A program made the translations under genes and the position numbers. The notes beneath the pieces are model-generated. The model was given only the letters and a program-made list of their open reading frames with translations, was not told where the DNA came from and did not search any database. From assembly GCF_002156385.1 (NCBI RefSeq), contig NZ_MVJM01000001.1, positions 182,662 through 246,661 of the forward strand: a stretch of 64,000 bases of DNA, read 5' to 3'. Numbering within the stretch: position 1 is the first letter of the stretch; each line of letters opens with the position of its first letter. Below are positions 36,217 to 44,859 of the stretch, in pieces. The stretch comes from Halalkalibacter urbisdiaboli. GTDB lineage: Bacteria; Bacillota; Bacilli; Bacillales; Bacillaceae_D.

Positions 36217-36629
36217 CGAAGAAGGGTGGACAACCCTTTCATTATATCCATAAACGTCGATTTATCATGATAAGTGGCGATTATTTCATGATGTTCGTTT
36301 AAAAGAACGGTTGTCGGTACACCCATACAGCGATAGGCATCGTATGTTTTCGTACCATCGTCTGCAAGGACCGGAAATGTAATATGGTTTTCTTCTAGAA
36401 ACTTGTTTATGTCACCACCGCGCTCACGCCCTGTTACATTGATTGTTATCATTTTGACTTCATCCGAATTCGTTGATTCATACAACGCCTGTTTTTGTTT
36501 AAGGTCTTTTTGAGAATCCGGACACCATGAAGCCCAAAAGGTAATCATCAATTTATGATTTATAAATTGATCTAATGACCATTGTTCATTTGTTTGGATA
36601 TTTTCTAAAGCAAATGTCGGTGCATTCAT
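36213..36629 (-). CDS. TlpA/ResA-like thioredoxin-fold protein with a single active-site cysteine
   Basis: 138 residues from ATG 36629, with no signal peptide or membrane anchor, so cytoplasmic. The fold matches AhpC/TSA-TlpA proteins: TFWASWCPDSQKDLK at the active site, then a VMGVPTT-type cis-proline (MGVPTTVLLNE). The second cysteine of the CxxC motif is replaced by serine (CPDS), so it may work as a one-cysteine peroxidase or reductase. Resembles Bacillus YneN more than ResA. It belongs to the nearby thiol-redox group. Confidence 0.8.
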   Translation of the reverse strand: MNAPTFALENIQTNEQWSLDQFINHKLMITFWASWCPDSQKDLKQKQALYESTNSDEVKMITINVTGRERGGDINKFLEENHITFPVLADDGTKTYDAYRCMGVPTTVLLNEHHEIIATYHDKSTFMDIMKGLSTLLR

Positions 36630-36656
36630 TCGTATCATTCCTTTTCGTCATAAGTG

Positions 36657-36684
36657 AAAAGCCCCTCTTTAAAGAGGGGCTTTA
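36657..36684 (-). terminator. brxA terminator
   Basis: A perfect palindrome AAAGCCCCTCTTT / AAAGAGGGGCTTT with T residues on the minus-strand side, directly after the brxA stop. Confidence 0.92.
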
Positions 36685-36687
36685 CTA

Positions 36688-37125
36688 TTAATTTGCACAA
36701 TGCTCGTTATATGCATGCGCTAAATTTCGAATAATTGATTCTGGAGTCGCGCCCTCGATTTGCTCACGCGGAATAAAGTGAACGACTTCTTTTCCTTTTA
36801 ATAATACCATTGATGGTGATGATGGTGGATATTCACTAAAATAAGAACGCATTTGCGCAGTTGCTTCTTTATCTTGTCCGGCGAAGACCGTCACCAAATG
36901 ATCTGGTGTATTTGTATGAACAAGAGATGTAACCGCTGCTGGACGAGCTAAGCCTGCTGCACAACCACAAACAGAGTTAATAACAACAAGTGTTGTCCCT
37001 TCCGCCTGAGCCATATACTGATCCACTTCCTCAGCAGTTGTTAACTCCCTAAAACCGGCTTCAGTTAGCTCCGTTCTCATCGGCATCACAACTTGACGCA
37101 TATATTCTTCATAATGCATTGACAT
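36688..37125 (-). CDS. brxA: Bacilliredoxin BrxA (YphP)
   Basis: 145 residues with the bacilliredoxin active site CGC in the stretch NSVCGCAAGLARPA and the conserved FAGQDKEATAQMR and PPSSPSMVLLKG. Start MSMHYEEYMRQ at ATG 37125, AAAGGGG upstream, matches YphP closely. The protein removes bacillithiol from bacillithiolated proteins after oxidative stress. It sits next to two other thioredoxin-fold genes. No brxB paralogue is in the window. Confidence 0.95.
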   Translation of the reverse strand: MSMHYEEYMRQVVMPMRTELTEAGFRELTTAEEVDQYMAQAEGTTLVVINSVCGCAAGLARPAAVTSLVHTNTPDHLVTVFAGQDKEATAQMRSYFSEYPPSSPSMVLLKGKEVVHFIPREQIEGATPESIIRNLAHAYNEHCAN

Positions 37126-37143
37126 AGTCATATTCCCCTTTCG

Positions 37144-37485
37144 TTAATAACGATTTGTTTGCAATTCAGCTACCGCTATGTAAGGCTTCATTATAGCATG
37201 TAAATAAGAAATTGATTGAAACGCATAAATCCTCTCTACACCTAAACCTTTTTGAAAAATAAGTAAACATGGAACACTTTTTATTTTCCACGTTTGCGCA
37301 AAGTTGGGTGCATGATTAATATTTATTCTGTGAATCATTAAAGCTGGGTTTGAAGCTTCAATCACTTCAAGCATGCTACCTGCTAGTTTGCAAGTCCCAC
37401 ATAGTGGTGTATAAACAAAAAGAATCGTAAGAGCCTCACGGGAATCTAACTTTTCTTGAATCAATTCATTCGTGATATTCTTCAT
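37144..37485 (-). CDS. Thioredoxin-like protein
   Basis: 113 residues, thioredoxin fold without signal peptide. The active site is CGTC in VYTPLCGTCKLAG and the cis-proline loop is KSVPCLLIFQKG. The ATG has GAGGGACG upstream. It lies 19 bp from brxA on the same strand, so they may be cotranscribed. It resembles the short thioredoxin-like proteins of Bacillus such as YusE and YtpP; the exact orthologue is unclear. Confidence 0.85.
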   Translation of the reverse strand: MKNITNELIQEKLDSREALTILFVYTPLCGTCKLAGSMLEVIEASNPALMIHRININHAPNFAQTWKIKSVPCLLIFQKGLGVERIYAFQSISYLHAIMKPYIAVAELQTNRY

Positions 37486-37589
37486 GACTCGTCCCTCTTC
37501 TTTGTTTGTCTTTCTTCCTTATTGTAGCAAACATCACACGTTTTCGCACACCATTTAACTCCCGATCCATTATACGTTCTACATATAAA

Positions 37590-37616
37590 AAGTGAAGGCC
37601 CATCAGACCTTCACTT
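37590..37616 (-). terminator. ytzC terminator
   Basis: AAGTGAAGG pairs with CCTTCACTT around a 9-base loop, then TTTTATAT on the minus strand; it directly follows the ytzC-like stop. Confidence 0.85.
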
Positions 37617-37620
37617 CCCC

Positions 37621-37881
37621 CTATTGCTTTAAAATCATATTGTTTTGAAGTTGGCGAATTTGCTGCTGTGTTCTTTCTAATTCATATCGTTGCTCGGGAG
37701 TCGCAGCATGCATTAATGCATCTAAGTCCTCACTTATATGCTCAAGCTCCAACTGAGCATTCGAATATTCCATAGGATCACCTTCATTAATTCGATGAGA
37801 ATCCTCCAGCGCTTTCTGTGCCACCTCCATAACTTCTTCTGCTTTTTGTAACATTTCTTTCATTTGGGTACGTTCTGTCAT
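37621..37881 (-). CDS. ytzC: YtzC-like small helical protein (DUF2524)
   Basis: 86 residues, predicted entirely helical, with the ending QQQIRQLQNNMIL, which matches YtzC of Bacillus. ATG 37881 has GGAGG seven bases upstream. Function unknown; conserved in Bacillaceae. Confidence 0.8.
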   Translation of the reverse strand: MTERTQMKEMLQKAEEVMEVAQKALEDSHRINEGDPMEYSNAQLELEHISEDLDALMHAATPEQRYELERTQQQIRQLQNNMILKQ

Positions 37882-37943
37882 GACCATTCCTCCTCTGGAT
37901 GAATGGTCTTACTTTGTGCATCCAAGGTGATTTTTATTCGCTT

Positions 37944-38849
37944 TTACACGGAGTGAACCATATGATCATGAGCTAATAAAGTTGCAGGAAAAATGGAACG
38001 TGCTTCCTTCTCAATTTCCATTTCTTCCCCAGAATATCGAGAGCTTATATGTGTTAAGATCAATGTCTTCACATTCGCTCTTTTCGCAAGTGCTGCTGCC
38101 TCTCTTACAGTTGCATGACCAAATTGAGCGGCATGCTCCTGCTTGTCTTCACGAAATGTTGCTTCATGAACTAAAATGTCTGCCCCAAATGCAAATTCCA
38201 CCATCGATTCTGTCGGTCTCGTATCGCCTGCAACGACAATGGTACGCCCCCGCTTTGTCGGACCTACAAAGTCCTTACCATTTATGACTCGCCCATCATC
38301 TAGGCGAACATTTTGCCCGGTCTTTATTTTCTGGAAAATGGGACCTGGCGTTATGCCCAACTCTCGCAAACGTTCAACCTGTAAAGTACCGGGCTTATCT
38401 TGCTCTTTCATTCGATACCCAAAGCACGGCATTACGTGGTCTAACTCAAGAACATCTACTATAAAATCATTTGTTTCAAAAAGCATCCCCTGTTTTACTT
38501 CAACAATATGTAACGGATAACGAAGATGGGTACGTGAAACATTTAGTGAAGTTTGAATAAAATCATTTAAGCCTTTAGGTCCGTAAATCGTCAGGGGAGA
38601 TTCAGCCCCCTGAAATGATCTCGATCCAAGTAAGCCAGGCAAACCAAAAATATGATCGCCGTGTAAATGACTGATGAAAATTCGCTCAATCTTCGTAAGC
38701 GTAATTGCCGATTGTAAGATTTGGTGCTGAGTCGCCTCTCCGCAGTCAAATAACCACTGGATACCTTGTGGTAACCGTACCGCAACAGCACTAACATTCC
38801 TTTGAATCGAAGGAACACCAGCCCCGGTTCCAAAAAAGTGGAATTCCAT
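37944..38849 (-). CDS. rnz: Ribonuclease Z
   Basis: 301 residues of the metallo-beta-lactamase RNase Z family: SHLHGDHIFGLPGLL carries the HxHxDH metal motif, ELDHVMPCFGYR and AGDTRPTESMVEF the further ligands, and HATFREDKQEHAAQFGHATVREAA the conserved exosite-side histidines. The enzyme cleaves the 3' trailer of tRNA precursors that lack encoded CCA. Full length and intact. It lies 6 bp downstream of a DJ-1/PfpI gene. Confidence 0.97.
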   Translation of the reverse strand: MEFHFFGTGAGVPSIQRNVSAVAVRLPQGIQWLFDCGEATQHQILQSAITLTKIERIFISHLHGDHIFGLPGLLGSRSFQGAESPLTIYGPKGLNDFIQTSLNVSRTHLRYPLHIVEVKQGMLFETNDFIVDVLELDHVMPCFGYRMKEQDKPGTLQVERLRELGITPGPIFQKIKTGQNVRLDDGRVINGKDFVGPTKRGRTIVVAGDTRPTESMVEFAFGADILVHEATFREDKQEHAAQFGHATVREAAALAKRANVKTLILTHISSRYSGEEMEIEKEARSIFPATLLAHDHMVHSV

Positions 38850-38855
38850 AGGCCA

Positions 38856-39380
38856 TTACTCCCCTGCTAATACATCTACAAATGCTTTTGCATAAGGAGG
38901 TAGATCCGGTGGACGTCTGCTTGATACTAAATGTCCATCAACTACAACAGCCTCATCTAACCAGTTGGCACCTGCGTTTTCCATATCATCACGAATACCT
39001 GGTGTACTTGTAACCGTACGTCCGGTTAAAATTTTGGCGGAAATAAGCACCCAGCCAGCATGACAAATTTGTCCAATCGGCTTTTTTTGTTCATCCATAT
39101 GTTTAACGATTGAAAGAACTTCAGGGAATCTTCTTAATTTATCAGGAGCCCAGCCTCCAGGAACAAGTAAAGCATCGTAATCCTCTGCCTTTATTTCGGA
39201 GAAGGAATACTCTGAAATTGCAGGAACCCCGTATTTACCTTTGTATTGCTGATTCGCTTTTTCTCCTACCATATGTACCGTTGCACCTTCTTCTCTTAAG
39301 CGCATCACCGGGTACCATAATTCTAAATCTTCAAAGTCATGATCGACTAGCTGAATCACTTTTTTATTTTTTAATTTCAC
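38856..39380 (-). CDS. DJ-1/PfpI family protein
   Basis: 174 residues with the PfpI fold: the conserved glutamate in HDFEDLELWYPVMRL, the nucleophile elbow QICHAGWVL with the cysteine near residue 105, and LLVPGGWAPDKLRR. Members act as glyoxalases, deglycase-like enzymes or chaperones; the precise activity is not set by sequence. Begins at GTG 39380 with AGGAGG upstream. Probably cotranscribed with rnz. Confidence 0.9.
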   Translation of the reverse strand: MKLKNKKVIQLVDHDFEDLELWYPVMRLREEGATVHMVGEKANQQYKGKYGVPAISEYSFSEIKAEDYDALLVPGGWAPDKLRRFPEVLSIVKHMDEQKKPIGQICHAGWVLISAKILTGRTVTSTPGIRDDMENAGANWLDEAVVVDGHLVSSRRPPDLPPYAKAFVDVLAGE

Positions 39381-39515
39381 ACCGAATCCCTCCTATTAAA
39401 GCCACATTCCTCCTAAGTATAACATAGTGAATATCACATTCCAGTTCTATGTCGTGGTCGACCTCATACAATGATTGTAAGTCAACACAAGAAGTCCACA
39501 GCAGGAGGAATAAAG

Positions 39516-40586
39516 ATGAAGGCGACATCAAAAGGGAAATTGTTAATTTCAACTGTTATCGTTGGAAGTGCACTTCACATTCCGTTTGATCTAAAACGAG
39601 CGGAGGCTGCTGATGTACCGCAGGCAAAAAAAATTGAAGAAAACCAGATTATCCGTTTTGGCGATCAAGGGGAAAATGTGCTATCCCTACAAGCCTATTT
39701 AAAGGCATTAGCTTATTATAAAGGAGCACATGATGGCATTTTTGGTCCAAGAACGAAGCAGGCTGTTATTCAGTATCAAGCTAGCCATTCTCTAATCACT
39801 GACGGCATTGCAGGTCCTATTACACTAGGGCATCTTCTCACATCAGAATCGATTGTTAAACACCAAGTGTCAAAAGATGCTATTGTTCATGAAAATGAAA
39901 ATGATCCAACAAAAGCGATTACAACATCTGAACCAAGCGAAACACTCTCAGGACAATCACTCCTAAAAGAGGGAGCGACCGGAGAGCAGGTTAAATCGAT
40001 TCAGGAACAACTTGAGAAATATGGATACTATCAAGGGGTAGACGGTATATTCGGTGCAAAAACAAAGAAAGCAGTACGTGCATTTCAAGCTGCCCATAAT
40101 CTCCAAGTTGATGGAGTTGTCGGTCCTGAAACGAGAGCCGTCCTTATCAATGAAGAAAAAGAAATTTCACCTTACTCAAAGGAGATAGAGCAAATTACTG
40201 AAAAACAAACTGTCCAGACTGAAAGTGTAAATCATGACTCTTCGCTTGTTGATTCAGCTCTTTCTCTAAAAGGGAGTCCTTATAAGTGGGGAGGCACTTC
40301 GCCAGCGGGCTTTGATTGTAGCGGTTTTTTACAATATGTCTTTAAAAACCAAGGCGTTTCAATACCAAGGACGGTACAAGAGATTTATTCTGCTGGTCAA
40401 TCTGTTTCAAATTTACAACTTGGTGACCTAGTATTTTTCACAACCTACAAAAGCGGCCCTTCCCATGCGGGTATCTATATTGGCGGAAATCAGTTTGTTC
40501 ACGCTGGCTCTTCAACTGGCGTAACTGTTAGCTCGCTAGACCAATCCTATTGGTCAACTCGCTACATAGGGGCAAAACGTCTTTAA
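39516..40586 (+). CDS. Secreted NlpC/P60 endopeptidase with two peptidoglycan-binding domains
   Basis: 356 residues: signal peptide (about 1-32, ending near AEAAD), two PG_binding_1 domains (HDGIFGPRTKQAVIQYQ and VDGIFGAKTKKAVRAFQ), a linker, and an NlpC/P60 domain from about residue 245 with the catalytic cysteine in FDCSGFLQYVF, histidine in PSHAGIYIGG and a following FVHAGSS. It would cut gamma-D-glutamyl-diamino acid bonds in the wall. AGGAGG precedes ATG 39516. Monocistronic. Confidence 0.93.
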   Translation: MKATSKGKLLISTVIVGSALHIPFDLKRAEAADVPQAKKIEENQIIRFGDQGENVLSLQAYLKALAYYKGAHDGIFGPRTKQAVIQYQASHSLITDGIAGPITLGHLLTSESIVKHQVSKDAIVHENENDPTKAITTSEPSETLSGQSLLKEGATGEQVKSIQEQLEKYGYYQGVDGIFGAKTKKAVRAFQAAHNLQVDGVVGPETRAVLINEEKEISPYSKEIEQITEKQTVQTESVNHDSSLVDSALSLKGSPYKWGGTSPAGFDCSGFLQYVFKNQGVSIPRTVQEIYSAGQSVSNLQLGDLVFFTTYKSGPSHAGIYIGGNQFVHAGSSTGVTVSSLDQSYWSTRYIGAKRL

Positions 40587-40592
40587 CGAACG

Positions 40593-40622
40593 AAACACGA
40601 GTAGTTTTCTCTACTCGTGTTT
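40593..40622. terminator. Bidirectional terminator
   Basis: AAACACGAGTAG (40593-40604) pairs with CTACTCGTGTTT (40611-40622) between convergent genes; the right arm overlaps the stop of the YitT-like gene. Confidence 0.9.
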
Positions 40623-41237
40623 TGCTTGTGTAGGAATCAAAACTGAATCAGCATCATCAGCTGCCGACTGAACAGCTACTTTTTTATATCGTCCAATGAT
40701 AAAGCTAGCAATTGCAATCACACAGACAGAAAGAAACGCCTGATTCCATCCAACTAGACTCGCCGCAATCAAAATGATGAAAGCATCGCTAACAAAGATG
40801 ATCGTTCCGCGGTTTACTCCCCATTTCATATCTAAATAATAAGCGAGAATATGAATCCCACCTAATGATGAACCGTTATTTAAAACAAATGTTACTCCTA
40901 CTCCGATAAAGAGTCCCGCTAGTATGGTTGTTAACCAAAGTGGAAGCTCGATTGCTTCTACTGTGATGAATTGACTTAAAAGTGAAATCATTGTAATTGA
41001 AAACAAACTGGACAGCGTAAACCATTTTCCAATTTTTTGAATAGAGATTATAAAGAAAGGAATATTGACTAGAAAAAACAGCATGCTCCATGAACCATTA
41101 AACCAATGTGAAATAACTGTAGCAATCCCAGCAGTTCCACCAAACGTTAACTCATGTATTTCCAACAGGTATAACCCAAATGTAGTTAGTATTAATCCTA
41201 AAAAAACCATTCCGACTTTTTTTAACGTCTCGCACAT
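40611..41237 (-). CDS. YitT-family membrane protein
   Basis: 208 residues, five to six predicted membrane spans, with the DUF161-type block ELTFGGTAGIATVI and NNGSSLGGIHILAYYL. The family occurs in several copies in Bacillus genomes with unknown function; this copy is short and lacks the C-terminal cytoplasmic DUF2179 domain. ATG 41237 has GGAGGAG upstream. Confidence 0.8.
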   Translation of the reverse strand: MCETLKKVGMVFLGLILTTFGLYLLEIHELTFGGTAGIATVISHWFNGSWSMLFFLVNIPFFIISIQKIGKWFTLSSLFSITMISLLSQFITVEAIELPLWLTTILAGLFIGVGVTFVLNNGSSLGGIHILAYYLDMKWGVNRGTIIFVSDAFIILIAASLVGWNQAFLSVCVIAIASFIIGRYKKVAVQSAADDADSVLIPTQAKHE

Positions 41238-41376
41238 ATACTCTCCTCCCAAATAAACGATAAGGGATCCAACTGAAATCGTCAATGTATAATTATGAAT
41301 TTTTATTCATCCGAATTGTCTGAAATGTCTGTTTTCCCAAAAAAATCACTTTTTTTATACATAAAATATACAAAAA

Positions 41377-41407
41377 AGGCGATAGGAGATTTTATCTCCT
41401 ATCGCCT
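41377..41407 (-). terminator. cheV terminator
   Basis: AGGCGATAGGAGAT pairs with ATCTCCTATCGCCT around TTT, then T residues on the minus strand. Confidence 0.95.
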
Positions 41408-41418
41408 CTCACTTGCTT

Positions 41419-42327
41419 TTAAAGAGCTAATTTATCGATAATTTCGATTAATTTTACAATCTCAGGCTTACTCACTTGGGCATCTGCCCCTACATGTTTC
41501 CCTTTATAAAATAAGTCTTCTGTAATGAGCGATGAAAAAATAACAACAGGGATTTCCTGTAACTTTTCATCTGTTTTTATCCGTTTCGTCAAGTGATGTC
41601 CATCCATCTTCGGCATCTCAAGATCTGTGATAATAAGTTGAATTTCCTTTTTAATATCCGAATGTTCTTCTTTCACAAACTCCAAATAATCCCAAGCTGC
41701 TCTTCCATCATCAAAGAACGTTATGCAATCATAGCCGGCCTCTGCTAACGTTTCATGCAAAAGCTTACGTAACATAGGTGAATCTTCTGCTACAACAATT
41801 TTTTTGTCGCTTCGATTCCTTTTCCCTAACGCTTTTACATCTTTCACACTCATCCCATTTTCAGGGTTAATATCGTACACAATTTTTTCAAAATCTAAAA
41901 GGATAATCATCTGCTCGTCCATTTTCACGACACCAGTTGCAGCACCTTCAAGTCCTTGTGACAGCTCAGATGGCTTTTCAATTTGAGTCCAAGAAACACG
42001 ATGAATTCTTGATACCGCTTGAACCCGAAAGGCCACCTTTATATTATTAAGCTCCGATACGATAAGCTTATCTTGCCCAGGTGTCTCTGATTGCGGAAAA
42101 CCAAGAACATTAGCTAAGTTGACAACGGTTATGATTTCGTCACGTAAGCGGATAATTCCTTCGATGTGAGGATGACTATTCGGCATCTCAACAACAGGTG
42201 GTGATTGAATAATTTCTCTTACCTTCATTACATTTATACCGAACGTCCCCGTCCCAACGGAGAAAACGATAATTTCGAGTTCATTTGTACCGCTCTCGAG
42301 TAATATTCCTTTTTGATGTTCTGTCAC
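41419..42327 (-). CDS. cheV: Chemotaxis coupling protein CheV
   Basis: 302 residues: a CheW-like coupling domain (about 15-155, GTFGINVMKVREIIQSP and LRDEIITVVNLANVLG) fused to a receiver domain (about 175-302) with the acidic pocket VVAEDSP, phosphorylation site aspartate in ITDLEMPKMDG and conserved lysine in QVSKPEI. CheV couples receptors to CheA and tunes adaptation by its phosphorylation. GTG 42327 has GGGGGC upstream. Monocistronic. Confidence 0.96.
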   Translation of the reverse strand: MTEHQKGILLESGTNELEIIVFSVGTGTFGINVMKVREIIQSPPVVEMPNSHPHIEGIIRLRDEIITVVNLANVLGFPQSETPGQDKLIVSELNNIKVAFRVQAVSRIHRVSWTQIEKPSELSQGLEGAATGVVKMDEQMIILLDFEKIVYDINPENGMSVKDVKALGKRNRSDKKIVVAEDSPMLRKLLHETLAEAGYDCITFFDDGRAAWDYLEFVKEEHSDIKKEIQLIITDLEMPKMDGHHLTKRIKTDEKLQEIPVVIFSSLITEDLFYKGKHVGADAQVSKPEIVKLIEIIDKLAL

Positions 42328-42418
42328 ATTCGACGCCCCCTAATCGACAACAATGCCGTATCTATGATTTTATTATACACCATCGTTCCTATTCGGAAAC
42401 TAATTTTTCACTAAATCA

Positions 42419-42450
42419 AAAAGACCTGCCCAGAAGCGGACAAGTCTTTG
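42419..42450 (-). terminator. ilvA terminator
   Basis: AAAGACTTGTCC pairs with GGGCAGGTCTTT using two G-T pairs, followed by TTTGA on the minus strand. Confidence 0.8.
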
Positions 42451-42457
42451 AATATGA

Positions 42458-43705
42458 CTAGATTAAGAGATTAAAAAGACTTTCATTCTTGTTAATTTCA
42501 TGATAGCCGAAGCCTTTTTTATCAAGTCGTTCAATTAATTGATGATAATCTTTGTCACATTTTAATTCAATACCAATAATTGCAGGACCACTACCCTTAT
42601 TATTTTTCTTCGTATACTCAAAACGGGTAATGTCATCATCTGGACCAAGAACATCTTGAATAAATTCTCGTAAAGCCCCTGCCCGTTGTGGGAATTGGAT
42701 AATAAAATAATGCTGTAATCCTTCATAGATTAAAGAACGCTCTCGCATTTCCTGCATTCGACCAATATCATTATTTCCACCACTGACGATACAGACGACT
42801 GTTTTACCTTTGATCTCATCTTTATAGAAATCTAACGCAGAGATGGACATTGCGCCAGCAGGTTCAGCAACAATTGCGTTTTTGTTATACAGCTCAAGAA
42901 TAGTAGTACAGATTTTCCCTTCAGGCACAAGGATAATATCATCAATGACAGATTTACAAATTTCAAAAGGTAAATCGCCTACCTTTTTAACGGCTGCACC
43001 ATCTACGAATTTATCAATCTTTTCAAGTTCGATTACTCTGCCTAGGTTTAATGATTCTTTCATTGCAGGAGCACCTTCTGGCTCACAGCCGATAATCTTT
43101 GTCCTAGGACTAATACTTTTAATATACGTCCCAACACCACTTATTAAACCACCGCCACCAATTGACGAAAATAAATAGTCAATATTTTCATCAATATCAT
43201 TCATAATTTCCATTCCGACCGTTCCTTGACCCGCAATGATTTTTTCTTGATCAAACGGATGAATAAATGCCATTTGATGCTCATTACAATAATTCATCGC
43301 TTCCGCAAACGAATCATCAAACGTGTCACCTGAAAGAATAACCTCAACATATTCCTTCCCAAAAAACTTCACTTGATCTACCTTTTGTCTCGGAGTTGTT
43401 GACGGCATAAAGATTTTTCCATTTATTTGCAAAGCTTGACATGAATAGGCTACGCCTTGAGCATGGTTCCCTGCACTTGCACAAACAACACCATTATTCA
43501 ATTCTTCCTGAGTCAAACTAGAAATTTGATGAAATGCCCCACGAATTTTAAAGGAGCGTACCACCTGTAAGTCTTCACGCTTTAAGTACACGTTACAATC
43601 ATATCGTTCGGACAAAACAAGATTTTTTTGTAATGGTGTGTGCGTCACAACGTCCTTCAATCGCTGGTTCGCAATAATAATATCTTCTAAATGTATGTGT
43701 GCCAT
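42458..43705 (-). CDS. ilvA: Threonine dehydratase IlvA
   Basis: 415 residues, the short form with one C-terminal ACT-like regulatory unit. The PLP lysine is in VRSFKIRGAF, the glycine-rich phosphate loop is SSIGGGGLISG, and the C-terminal regulatory part starts at YFIIQFPQRAGALREF. It deaminates threonine to 2-oxobutyrate for isoleucine synthesis. AAGGA lies upstream of ATG 43705. No T-box or other leader structure is visible in the 290 bp upstream. Confidence 0.95.
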   Translation of the reverse strand: MAHIHLEDIIIANQRLKDVVTHTPLQKNLVLSERYDCNVYLKREDLQVVRSFKIRGAFHQISSLTQEELNNGVVCASAGNHAQGVAYSCQALQINGKIFMPSTTPRQKVDQVKFFGKEYVEVILSGDTFDDSFAEAMNYCNEHQMAFIHPFDQEKIIAGQGTVGMEIMNDIDENIDYLFSSIGGGGLISGVGTYIKSISPRTKIIGCEPEGAPAMKESLNLGRVIELEKIDKFVDGAAVKKVGDLPFEICKSVIDDIILVPEGKICTTILELYNKNAIVAEPAGAMSISALDFYKDEIKGKTVVCIVSGGNNDIGRMQEMRERSLIYEGLQHYFIIQFPQRAGALREFIQDVLGPDDDITRFEYTKKNNKGSGPAIIGIELKCDKDYHQLIERLDKKGFGYHEINKNESLFNLLI

Positions 43706-43914
43706 TTACGTATTCCTTTCATATTCAAAATCTCAATTTTCTTACTTATTAAATAATCAATATTATATGTTAATAAAGCTTGGACAATAGGTTTATCTTA
43801 TCATATTGCCAAACGTTTGCGAACCCCAGAAGCTTTTAACTTTATTCAAACATAAGCTGTATGAAAATATTATCAATAAATAAATAATAAATTGTGGCAT
43901 CTTTGTTTCCTTTA

Positions 43915-43943
43915 TTGATTAATTGAAACGGCAATTCTATAAT
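43915..43943 (+). promoter_or_regulatory. Promoter of small membrane protein gene
   Basis: TTGATT (43915-43920) and TATAAT (43938-43943) are separated by 17 bp, 57 bp before ATG 44000: a good sigma-A promoter. Confidence 0.75.
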
Positions 43944-43999
43944 GGAATGGATAGAAAACTGTTAAGACTAGTGTTTGTTGGAAACGAGGAGGGTCGAAA

Positions 44000-44200
44000 A
44001 TGCTAAAAAAAATCTCGATGTTGGTAGCATGTCTGCTTACATTCTTCGTAATACCATTTCAAGTGGCACTTGCAGCTGGTGGTGGCGGAGAAGAAACGGC
44101 TCATGCTGAACCTTCAGGTATGCTTATTACACTTTTAGGTATAATGTCATTTGCAACGTTAATTGTCATGATTTATTACTCATTCCGTGACAACGGATAA
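44000..44200 (+). CDS. Small secreted or membrane protein
   Basis: 66 residues: signal-like hydrophobic segment (6-25, ending AAGGGGEE), a short polar stretch, and a second membrane span (39-60, LITLLGIMSFATLIVMIYY). GAGGAGGG precedes ATG 44000, and a good promoter lies upstream. It ends in a charged tail FRDNG. Family not recognised; the pattern is like small bacterial membrane-complex subunits. Confidence 0.75.
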   Translation: MLKKISMLVACLLTFFVIPFQVALAAGGGGEETAHAEPSGMLITLLGIMSFATLIVMIYYSFRDNG

Positions 44201-44276
44201 TCTTTATTACCCTACATAATTTATGGGTTTCTTGATAATAGAAATGACATTATAGGGCTTTTTAGCCTCTGAATAA

Positions 44277-44314
44277 AGGAGTGACAGGTTACATAACCTG
44301 CCACTCCTTTTTTT
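44277..44314 (+). terminator. Terminator after small membrane gene
   Basis: GGAGTGACAGGTT pairs with AACCTGCCACTCC (one mismatch), followed by seven T residues. Confidence 0.9.
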
Positions 44315-44422
44315 ATCTTCAGAAGGAAAACAAAATAATCTGACTTTTTTATAAAACAGTATTGATTTTAACAAACTGTTATAATACAATGAAACCAACA
44401 AAACAGATGGAGGGATTTAAAC

Positions 44423-44557
44423 ATGACACCAGGAGCAGAGTTTTTTAGACAAATCGACCCGAAGATTTGCACTGATTGCGGAAAACCCATGGTCGAGATG
44501 CACGAATCCTATTTAAATCAATGTGATAAATGCCTAAGTCAAACAGAACACAACTAA
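44423..44557 (+). CDS. YhfH-like zinc-ribbon protein, copy 1
   Basis: 44 residues, read from the sequence. GGAGGG precedes ATG 44423. The protein carries four cysteines in two CxxC pairs, CTDC and CDKC, inside KICTDCGKPMVEMHESYLNQ, with a C-terminal TEHN. This is a short treble-clef or zinc-ribbon pattern like Bacillus YhfH. It is the first of two similar genes in tandem. Confidence 0.8.
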   Translation: MTPGAEFFRQIDPKICTDCGKPMVEMHESYLNQCDKCLSQTEHN

Positions 44558-44596
44558 AAATTAAAGCCTGTTACACAACAGAGAGGAGCGATAGAA

Positions 44597-44749
44597 ATGA
44601 ATACAACGTATCAAATGACCCCTAAAGCAGAATCTTTCCGGGTATTAGAACCTAAAATCTGCACGAATTGCGGTGATATCATTGAAGAAATGCACGAAAC
44701 GTATTTTACACAATGCGATAAATGCTTACGAAAGACCCCACATAACTAA
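44597..44749 (+). CDS. YhfH-like zinc-ribbon protein, copy 2
   Basis: 50 residues with GAGGAG upstream of ATG 44597. It shares the CTNC and CDKC pairs and the motif EEMHETY with the first copy, and both end in HN. The spacing between genes is 39 bp, so they are probably cotranscribed and arose by local duplication. Function is unknown. Confidence 0.8.
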   Translation: MNTTYQMTPKAESFRVLEPKICTNCGDIIEEMHETYFTQCDKCLRKTPHN

Positions 44750-44791
44750 ACACCTGATACAGTAGTCTTAAACAACTTCATTATCTTACTG

Positions 44792-44832
44792 AAAAAGCTG
44801 ACTTAACATTCCACCCTTAGAGTCAGCTTTTT
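44792..44832 (+). terminator. Terminator after YhfH-like pair
   Basis: AAAAAGCTGACT (44792-44803) pairs with AGTCAGCTTTTT (44821-44832), with a 17-base loop. Confidence 0.8.
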
Positions 44833-44859
44833 CTAAACTATTTCTTAAGGAGGAAACCC

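Noticed and set aside
43706-43999. Possible T-box leader before ilvA
   Set aside because: No T-box core sequence, specifier stem or antiterminator could be found; only a short palindrome CAAACGTTTG is present.
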